DNA of 64,000 nt from Chrysemys picta bellii (Eukaryota > Chordata > Testudines > Emydidae), in NCBI RefSeq assembly GCF_011386835.1, contig NC_088797.1:95614264-95678263 (forward strand). The letters run 5' to 3'. Of the stretch, positions 48,701 through 64,000 are shown in pieces. The position numbers and the translations under genes are program-made. Positions within the stretch are counted from its first letter, which is position 1, and every line of letters starts with the position of its first letter. The notes below the pieces were generated by a model that searched no databases, was not told where the DNA came from, and saw only the letters and a list, made by a program, of their open reading frames with translations.

Positions 48701-50496
48701 GGGTGGGGGGGAAATTGGGTCATGCAAGTAACTATTGTGAGATTGCACGCCTTAGCTGAAGGGAAGCAAGGTGTCAAATGTTTAACAGAAGCATCTTTTC
48801 TCTAAAATGTTCATTAGTCCATTGATTGTAGCCAAAGGAAAACAGAGTTTTAAACAGTCTGAACAAGTCCTTGTTCTCTTAGTAATTCAGCTTTGTCTCC
48901 TGACTCTTGTGAAGTTATAATATAATTAGTTCTCCTGTTGCTGTAGTCTCCAGGCAAAACAAACACCTGAATTTCTATCTTTTAATTTCTGCTTTAAAAA
49001 AGCACAAACCCTTCCCGGCCTTCTTCAGGGCACAAGCCCACTTTTCTCTCTCCCTTTTCAAGTCACCTTCAAGAGCTAGTTTCTACCCTCAGTTACTATC
49101 TTGTAGCCTCCTAACTCATGGGTTTACAAGGATCTGAAAGCCATATTTGTCCCTTCTCTATCTTATGTCAAGAATTCCTGTATTCTCTACATTTAGGATC
49201 TCAGGAATTGAGACCATAGAAAATACAATGTATAGATATTATCCTGCCTAATATTGGTAACCCGTTTTGGGTCTTATCTACGCGAATAACCATGTGCCTT
49301 ATAACTGACCAGTGCAAGTCATTGCTTATACCTACACAGAACATCTGCACTTCGGGTTTGCACTGGAACAGTTGCACTAATAACCAACTTTAAACCATCT
49401 CCACCCTCCTGGTACACAAGACCTTCAGCTCTTTCCCTGCTGATGGTGCCTGACAGTTCAGTGTGCATGTTTCCTATGTCAAGTGAGTGAAGTGTGGAAA
49501 CTGTGCTCTCCACAATAATAGTTGCAGAATAAGTCCACTGAACTCCACTGAGACATCACAGGAGGATCCCCAAGAAATAGAGGAATGGTAGGTCGTAAAC
49601 TCACTTGCATGCATCAGAATGAGCAGATGAACAGACGTGCCGCTCCTGGGGATTGAATTAGTGGTCCCACTTCCTTTTCCATTCCCTATTGCCTGTGGGG
49701 TCTTGTGATGCCAAAAGTCAAGATAATTATGCCTGAAGAAGAGGAGCTGGGTGTCTGGGGGACCCAGTGAATGTGAGTGGAATGCAATTTTTAATGGTCC
49801 TTGTGTGAAACATACAGGAATCTGTTCTCCAAAATTTGAGAATTTGGAGTTTTCCTTTGGGAAGGAGGAATCCAGAGGTTTCTGCAAAGCTGGATGAAAT
49901 GACCTTGTTAGCATCTCGCTAACCAGATCTGTGGCATAACGCAGGAGACTGAAATAATTAATCTTTTGAATATGTACTATTTATTCTTGGGTTTGAGCAT
50001 CTTTGTCTCTGCTGCCTTTTTAAATGTGTTTGAATGCTCATATTTTACTGCTCCATAGCTGTGTGAAATGCACAGGCTGCTACTATAGAGAGCAGAGGGA
50101 TGCAATGCCATATGAAAAGACGGCATTTGGGATTGGCAGAGTGATGCAGTCTGGGGTTATCTCCCATATGAAATGGGCAACAGAATGCAAATTTGAGAAG
50201 CACTGTGTTAGTAACACATAATTCAGATCCATTGCATTGTGCCAGCATTATCTGTGGGAGGGGGAGATGGAGAAGTACTTGTTAGGCACAGGTATGGAAA
50301 CAGACTGAAATAAGCAGTTAACATATTAGTATCACTTTTACTTGATCTGTTTTGAACGTAGTTTGCTTTTTTTCATTTTTAAATTCCAGAAACCAGAAAG
50401 ACTGCTTTTGGAGTGGTGTACACCAAGAAAAACCCCCGAGCTTCGGAGGAGGAAGGCGTTCTCCCAGTCTGCAAGAAAGCCAAGACTGAAGTATGA
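21377..50496 (+). CDS. RPP30: Ribonuclease P/MRP protein subunit p30, 11 coding exons
   Basis: RPP30 is a nuclear/nucleolar protein subunit of RNase P and RNase MRP, which mature tRNA 5' ends and pre-rRNA; the family has a PHP-like TIM-barrel fold. Exons: 21377-21461, 23448-23503, 23758-23814, 26153-26227, 27005-27076, 35219-35308, 38210-38326, 41868-41897, 42243-42280, 43565-43644, 50390-50496. They join in frame to 807 nt, i.e. 268 residues plus stop, the same length as human RPP30. Every junction is AG/GT. Conserved blocks include the N-terminal F-A-D-L-N-V, S-D-P-S-H-C-N-V-L, V-F-P-K-T-E-K-L-F-H, T-E-K-L-P-F-Y-F, I-K-D-S-T-M-R-R-Y-T-I-S and L-F-G-L-S-E-S-D-A-K. The C-terminus is basic (K-K-A-K). 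No canonical AATAAA was seen close downstream. Confidence 0.97.
22340..23019. mobile_element. Palindromic MITE(s) of the GGGTATGTCTACAC family in RPP30 intron 1
   Basis: One partial copy (about 22340-22488) abuts a second copy (about 22489-23019). The right end reads GTGTAGACATACCC before TAA, i.e. GGGTATGTCTACAC on the other strand. The copies share GTCTACACTGCAATTAAA, CAGCTGACTCAG and GAGCCTGAG motifs in inverted orientation. A different MITE is nested at 22706-22964. Confidence 0.7.
22706..22964. mobile_element. Nested MITE with 3-bp target duplication (CAA)
   Basis: Ends are GGTCATGTCTACACT and, on the opposite strand, GGCCATGTCTACACT, flanked by CAA at 22703-22705 and 22965-22967. Removing it rejoins the host MITE motif GAGTCCAAGTCAGC. 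A 3-bp duplication fits PIF/Harbinger-like transposition, although CAA is not the usual TWA target. Confidence 0.75.
23448..23503 (+). CDS. RPP30: RPP30 coding exon 2
   Basis: Acceptor TTTCTAG, donor GTAGGG. Encodes G-Y-S-T-V-A-I-N-H-V-I-D-F-K-E-K-K-Q. Confidence 0.96.
23758..23814 (+). CDS. RPP30: RPP30 coding exon 3
   Basis: Acceptor TTTCAG, donor GTATGT; 19 codons including S-E-L-F-P-S-L-P-I-V-Q. Confidence 0.96.
23860..24322. mobile_element. MITE-like repeat in RPP30 intron 3
   Basis: A GC-rich core is flanked by inverted-repeat-like ends: GATTTAATCACAGAGGTCA at the left, and AAGATTTTGTCACAGTT on the minus strand at the right. Paired GTCATGGACAGGTC-type motifs occur internally. No exact target duplication was found. 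Confidence 0.5.
24939..25556 (+). pseudogene. Broken hAT transposase C-terminal region
   Basis: Plus-strand remnants encode pieces of an Ac-like hAT transposase. The clearest part (25198-25556) ends with W-W-L-K-H then L-A-H-L-A-H-K-Y-L-V-T-P-A-T-T-V-P-C and F-S-L-S-G-D-I-V-N-E-K, the conserved hAT dimerisation region. Upstream coding is interrupted by stops and frame changes. Not a host gene. Confidence 0.8.
25558..25754. mobile_element. Palindromic MITE nested in the hAT remnant
   Basis: Ends are ACACCTCTACCTCGATATAA and, on the opposite strand, ACACCTCTACCCTGATATAA, with several internal GTTATATCA repeats. It interrupts the transposase remnant just past the conserved dimerisation motif. 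Confidence 0.7.
26153..26227 (+). CDS. RPP30: RPP30 coding exon 4
   Basis: Acceptor TTACAG, donor GTAAGT; 25 codons including T-R-L-T-L-V-V-S-D-P-S-H-C-N-V-L. Confidence 0.97.
27005..27076 (+). CDS. RPP30: RPP30 coding exon 5
   Basis: Acceptor TTGTCAG, donor GTAAGT; 24 codons including L-Y-D-I-I-A-V-F-P-K-T-E-K-L-F-H. Confidence 0.97.
28440..28785 (+). repeat. L2-like LINE 3' end in RPP30 intron 5
   Basis: Reads ...AAAACTCACCTGTGCTGTGAAGCC... then TTGTACAGCACCTAGCATGG and TCCTAGGCACTACGGTAATA, ending AATAATTAATA. This is the arrangement of L2-type 3' untranslated regions. Confidence 0.65.
30002..30993. mobile_element. hAT MITE inserted in CR1 (8-bp duplication)
   Basis: Ends CAGTGGTTTTCAAAG and, inverted at the right, CAGTGGTTATCAAATTGGGG. 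It is flanked by GTCCAGAT (29994-30001) and GTCTAGAT (30994-31001), one mismatch apart. A further hAT MITE lies inside at 30372-30758, so its own length is about 600 bp. Confidence 0.85.
30372..30758. mobile_element. Inner hAT MITE (387 bp, 8-bp duplication)
   Basis: Ends CAGGGGTGGGCAAACTTGGC and, inverted, CAGGGGTGGGCACACTA. It is flanked by CTCTAGGG (30364-30371) and CTCTAAGG (30759-30766). The interior is GC-rich and includes repeated CCCGACCCAGCACCCC-like phrases. Confidence 0.85.
31845..32073. mobile_element. Palindromic MITE, GGGTATGTCTACA family
   Basis: Starts GGGTATGTCTACATTGCAAT and ends ATTGCAGTGTGGAC. Internal arms around CAGCTGAC and GTATAAAACTGCAGT are inverted, as in the copies near 22.5 and 41.4 kb. 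Confidence 0.7.
32704..33665 (+). mobile_element. Solo LTR (962 bp) with 5-bp duplication, in RPP30 intron 5
   Basis: Begins TGTGACAGGGTTG and ends CCCGACACA, flanked by perfect GGCTG repeats at 32699-32703 and 33666-33670. It contains a TATATAA box near 33304 and a tandem array at 32785-33130. No internal retroviral coding follows, so this is a solo LTR left by recombination. Plus orientation is inferred from the TATA box. Confidence 0.88.
32785..33130. repeat. Minisatellite of about 50-bp units inside the solo LTR
   Basis: About seven imperfect units follow the pattern GCCCCTGTTAGCAGGGCAGT, AAGGCCTAGTGGCC and AAAGTCAATGGATTC. Units drift by substitutions and small indels. There are no unique spacers, so it is not CRISPR-like. 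Confidence 0.85.
35219..35308 (+). CDS. RPP30: RPP30 coding exon 6
   Basis: Acceptor GATGTAG, donor GTAAAT; 30 codons including D-L-I-C-I-N-V-T-E-K-L-P-F-Y-F-R-R-P-P. Confidence 0.96.
35754..37196. mobile_element. TIR element hosting a nested 1.07-kb MITE
   Basis: Left end CTAGAGCTGGCTGGAAA and right end, inverted, CTAGCGCTGGTCAGAACC look like terminal inverted repeats of one element. An independent element occupies 35991-37061. Boundaries are approximate. Confidence 0.5.
35991..37061. mobile_element. 1.07-kb GGGTATGTCTACAC element with TGA duplication
   Basis: Starts GGGTATGTCTACACACCAAT and ends GTGTAGACATACCC, flanked by TGA at 35988-35990 and 37062-37064. Inner arms carry repeated CTAGGTCTCAAACC and TTAACCTAGGGTT motifs in opposite orientation. 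No transposase frame is evident, so it is non-autonomous. Confidence 0.75.
37410..37530 (+). repeat. L2-like LINE 3' tail in RPP30 intron 6
   Basis: TTGTACAGCACCTAGCATAA, TCCTAGGCACTACCACAACG and an AATAATAAATAATAA end match the copies near 10.3 and 28.7 kb. Confidence 0.65.
38210..38326 (+). CDS. RPP30: RPP30 coding exon 7
   Basis: Acceptor ATGTGAAG, donor GTGAGC; 39 codons including P-A-I-K-D-S-T-M-R-R-Y-T-I-S and M-Q-I-C-K-G-K. Confidence 0.97.
38837..39659 (-). mobile_element. Solo LTR (823 bp) with 5-bp duplication, in RPP30 intron 7
   Basis: Begins TGTCAAGTCTCC and ends TATAGTTATGACA, flanked by perfect ACTCC at 38832-38836 and 39660-39664. The minus strand (TGTCATAACTATAAAGGGAA) resembles a common turtle LTR as I recall it, so minus orientation is likely but inferred. 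No coding interior. Confidence 0.85.
41314..41573. mobile_element. Palindromic MITE, GGGTA(T/C)GTxTACAC family
   Basis: Starts GGGGTACGTTTACACAGCAG; an inverted partner lies around CATCTACACAGCAATTTCAC and ACAGCTGTAGA. Arms meet near 41430-41450, forming a long imperfect hairpin. One arm contains CAGCTGACTTGGGG, the other GAGTCAGCTGACCCAGG. Confidence 0.7.
41868..41897 (+). CDS. RPP30: RPP30 coding exon 8 (30-bp exon)
   Basis: A ten-codon exon, N-I-I-I-S-S-A-A-E-R, between TTCTCTAG and GTAAGT. It is short but fits the family sequence exactly between exons 7 and 9. Confidence 0.95.
42243..42280 (+). CDS. RPP30: RPP30 coding exon 9
   Basis: Encodes P-L-E-L-R-G-P-Y-D-V-A-N plus two bases of a Leu codon. 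Donor GTATCC is weak but AG/GT-compliant and phase matches exon 10. Confidence 0.93.
43565..43644 (+). CDS. RPP30: RPP30 coding exon 10
   Basis: Acceptor GTGACAG, donor GTGAGT. Completes the Leu codon and encodes G-L-L-F-G-L-S-E-S-D-A-K-A-A-I and C-R-A-V-L-L-H-G. Confidence 0.95.
44362..44896 (+). mobile_element. Solo LTR (535 bp) with 4-bp duplication, in RPP30 intron 10
   Basis: Begins TGTGATACAGGAGGGCC and ends CTTGTCACA, flanked by GCTC at 44358-44361 and 44897-44900. It has a TATATAA box at 44409-44415 and AATAAA at 44514-44519 in the plus direction, giving sensible U3-R-U5 spacing. Confidence 0.8.
46370..48330 (-). mobile_element. CR1 LINE fragment, antisense to RPP30
   Basis: About 2 kb of CR1 on the minus strand. 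Its 3' end lies at about 46374 (the minus-strand copy reads toward AATGGTC...TATAAGTCT) and it is truncated at the 5' side near 48.3 kb. Minus frames 47514-47257 and 47065-46862 encode reverse-transcriptase-type pieces (V-I-H-L-D-F-C-K-T-F-D, then R-L-T-D-R-P-Q-N-V and N-A-E-K-N-L-G-V-M-V). Frames are broken. Confidence 0.88.
46862..47514 (-). pseudogene. CR1 ORF2 reverse transcriptase remnant
   Basis: Two separate minus-strand frames carry the C-terminal half of a CR1 reverse transcriptase, including the segment before the YxDD region and the C-terminal domain N-L-G-V-M-V. An interrupted frame and 5' truncation make it non-functional. Confidence 0.8.
50390..50496 (+). CDS. RPP30: RPP30 coding exon 11 and stop
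   Basis: Acceptor AAATTCCAG. Encodes E-T-R-K-T-A-F-G-V-V through K-K-A-K-T-E-V and TGA. The acidic/basic C-terminus diverges from mammals, as expected for this tail. Confidence 0.95.
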
Positions 50497-53388
50497 GGAT
50501 CAAACCCCAACTTCTCAGCTTTCATAAAGTCCTTTCCTCCCATGCTACCCACCTTGATGTCTTGATTCGTTATTTTAATTTGTTCAGCTAAGAATCTTTT
50601 ATAAAAAAAACACTTTTATGTTTGTGCAAGAATAAGGTTATTGAAATCCATAACATTTCACCACAGCAGAACGATCTTACTGCTGATGGTAAAAGGATAA
50701 TGTAGGACTATTTTGCCATTTTTGTTAGAGCAGTGGTCTCTTCCCTACCCCTCCCAATCGCTGAAGATTAGAAAGGTGTAGCGGTTGTAGTATTAGTGTG
50801 AAAAATGTTACAGCATGAATTTTACAGCTACATATGTCTTTCTATACAGTCACATGATTTTACTGTTAGCCCTTCTAAAACGTGATCACCACTTCTTCTC
50901 TTCATCAAAATTTAGAAAGTTTCCAGATATTTTACCTTACCACTGCAAGCCAGTACCCACAATCCCCCAACTGGCATAAGAAAAATAGTTGCATGGTGCA
51001 GAATAGCCCTGTCTAATTTTGTTTCATTCTGATAGTCTACTGAAACAGAGATTCTGGCATCTTTGAATTGCAAGGAAATCCCTTGTCAGTTATTTGTATT
51101 ACAATAGCTCCTACTGGCTTGAGCCCATTATATTACACATGATACAAAGATATAACTGAAAGACAGTCCCTGCCCAGAAGATCTTAAAATCAAAATATGA
51201 GACAACGGCTAGTTACAGCAGACAGACAAGAAGAGCCTAAGGTAACACTTAGATGAGTGTGATCAATACGATAAGCCGTGGTCACAGCATGCTAGCTGCC
51301 TAACCTCGATCAAAGTAACCTTAGACAAATAGAACTTGCATCAGGGTCTATGTTCTCCAGCAAGAGCATCTATTCTGTTACCAGTTCCATATCATCCAGC
51401 TGCCTGCAGATTATAATCAACTCCCTCCTGCAAAACGTTTTTAAGGCTCTTCCAAGTCTTGATTAAGGCTTTTCTTTTGATGGTGAACTAATATGAAAGA
51501 GGGGTAAGAGACTGTAATGGACCAGCTGTGTGTCAAACTATGACGATTTCAGCCCTTTGGCCACCTCTGGAAGCAAGCGAAGAAATGCTAATTATAGCTT
51601 GTAACATACTGCATGTCCTTTTGCAGTAGATTTATAGAAGGTAAAACTCAACAATTGGACTAAGCACCATGGATGGAGTTTTGCTTTAAAATTCACGAAC
51701 ACTTTTAGAAATGGACGGTGTTAGTCACAAGAAGTTTTTACTTTTAGGAGCGTACAATGCAATTTTTGCCCTTAATGTTCTTTGACTTTGTGCTTGATCT
51801 GTTGTTGTCAGTCATTGGGTATCATTACATTAGTTTGTCCTTTAATGAATCATAAACAAAGTCCTGACATTCTGGCTGAAACAAAGGGGGAGACCAAATG
51901 CAGCTGCCTACTAAATACGGGAGTGGCACTGCCTTCTCTTGCCATGGCCAGAATGGTACTTGCTTTGAGCGAGAGAGAAATTGCTTGTTGAATGATGCAT
52001 AGAGAGAGGTTTGTGAATGTGGAACAAGCAGCATGGTAATCTGGCTTACTATTTGTTTAACATCAGTTCGAGCCTGGACATAACCTTGCTAACAGCCTAT
52101 ATTATTTGTTCTTTATCTCCTCCCTCCCAAGCACTGATAGAATAGTAGGAGACACCACATTTAATTCTTTAAATTAGATTTCTTTTTGTATCACACTAGC
52201 CTCTGCCTGGACTGTATAAATATTTCTCGAGTATAAATGTGGACAAAAGAAAAAGTCAGAGCCTATTTCCAGCAAGTTCTGTTCTAGCTCTCATGGACAC
52301 TGAGCTGGTCTGTTGCACAGGAGTGGTGTAGCTGCAGTACACGTGGGTGGTGGGCAGTGACAGGATTTACTATGACTCAACAAAGAGGAGCCTATTAAGT
52401 CCCAGCATTTACAGAGATTTTTGTAAGTACTTGCATATAGTGGGCTGGATTAATTAGGGGGCACTTTGGAAAACACTTGTCCGAAGAGGATGATCTGTTT
52501 CATCCATCATCAGATAGGTGGCTGCTAATAGAATTCTATAGGTGTTGATGATTTGTGGGTAGATCACATCTGTGCTCTTTTATTCGGTTATAATCACACT
52601 CACATGCTGCAAAACCACACTTTTATAATACAATATTCACGCATACTGCCAAAGTCTAAATATAATTAACAGTTTTTAAATGACTGTCCATAGCCCATCA
52701 TTTGCAGCAGTGTATCACCAGGACTTGATTTGGGTTTATTTCTAACGTTTGCAGACTAAAGTCTGACTGAATTGGGGGAGGGGCGTACACAATGGGGCAG
52801 TGGTAGTTTCTCATGTGGGAGGCTGCGACACTGGTGTGTGGTTTTAATTAAGTGCAGTGTAAAAGCCCACTCTAACATTAAAAGATCTAGAACTCCCACC
52901 TGGTGCATCTACAGGGATTAAAGTAGGGGAGAGCAGGGGAGAATATTGTTTTGCTTTCTCTACTAGAAGCAAAGGGAGAGCTGCTCTTCCTCTCCCAACA
53001 TGGGCGAGTAGAGTTCCCCCACTTCCTTGGCTGGTGCTTTTCAAGCTTCCCATCCTGTTTGGCTCTGCTTTAACTACTACTTAGCTGAGGAGCTGATGCC
53101 TATTCCAACTCAAAACTGAATTTTTACTTCGGTATTGACCACTATCAGTCTAATCTTTTTTTAAAAAAAAAAACCCACACAAATGAAGCTAAAAGGGGGT
53201 TTAATAATGAAAACATAATACTTCAGAGCTGGTAGCTCCAGGTAGCTGAGTAATTTTCTAAAGAAACTACACCTAATCATTTAGCTAACAAAGAGAAAGA
53301 AGCAGACTGTCTGGCAGCATCATGGTGCTCCCTCCATACAACTTCTCCACCTGGCAGAATACACTCGGAGATAAAAAGAACCACACAG
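50497..53388. other. Intergenic DNA between RPP30 and ANKRD1
   Basis: This should hold the RPP30 3' UTR, whose end I cannot place because no canonical AATAAA is obvious close to the stop. No genes or full repeats are recognised in the rest. Short frames here are not protein-like. Confidence 0.55.
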
Positions 53389-63957
<10,569 letters not shown>

Positions 63958-64000
63958 GTTTGCCAATGGTTGTAAGTTGTATTCCTTTATGACTGAAATC

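Overview
The window is vertebrate nuclear DNA, most probably from a turtle. It carries the conserved chromosome-10-type block HTR7 (minus) - RPP30 (plus) - ANKRD1 (minus). The genes have small exons with GT/AG junctions and long introns, and both housekeeping promoters are CpG-rich. The repeat landscape is CR1 LINEs, many hAT and other terminal-inverted-repeat elements, L2-like tails and LTR elements, which is typical of chelonian genomes. The species call is an inference from repeat style; the gene calls are read directly from conserved protein sequence.

Layout. 1-699 holds HTR7 intron 1 and exon 1 (minus), with a CpG-rich promoter to about 1.45 kb. 1.5-21 kb is intergenic. It contains a 3.3-kb hAT transposon relic (5687-8995, perfect 8-bp target duplication) and an 8.6-kb, apparently full-length, very young Ty3/Gypsy retrotransposon (11119-19710, minus). 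The Gypsy element has an intact 1850-codon gag-pol frame whose Gag resembles the mammalian PNMA family. 21377-50496 is RPP30: all 11 coding exons can be placed and give a 268-codon product. Its introns hold MITEs, a three-level nest (CR1 > hAT > hAT), three solo LTRs and an antisense CR1. 53.4-64 kb is ANKRD1 (minus): nine coding exons give 319 codons, the start codon lies just inside the right edge, and the promoter is outside the window. Its introns hold a hairpin-forming repeat, a hAT MITE inside a CR1 tail and a further solo LTR.

The three host genes are functionally unrelated (a GPCR, an RNase P subunit and a muscle stress-response ankyrin protein); their adjacency is conserved synteny, not an operon. 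The most notable object is the Gypsy element. It has two LTRs that match apart from one 24-bp repeat unit, a tRNA-Pro-type primer binding site, a polypurine tract and all catalytic motifs, combined with a PNMA-type capsid region. That makes it a candidate living relative of the retroelements from which PNMA genes were domesticated.
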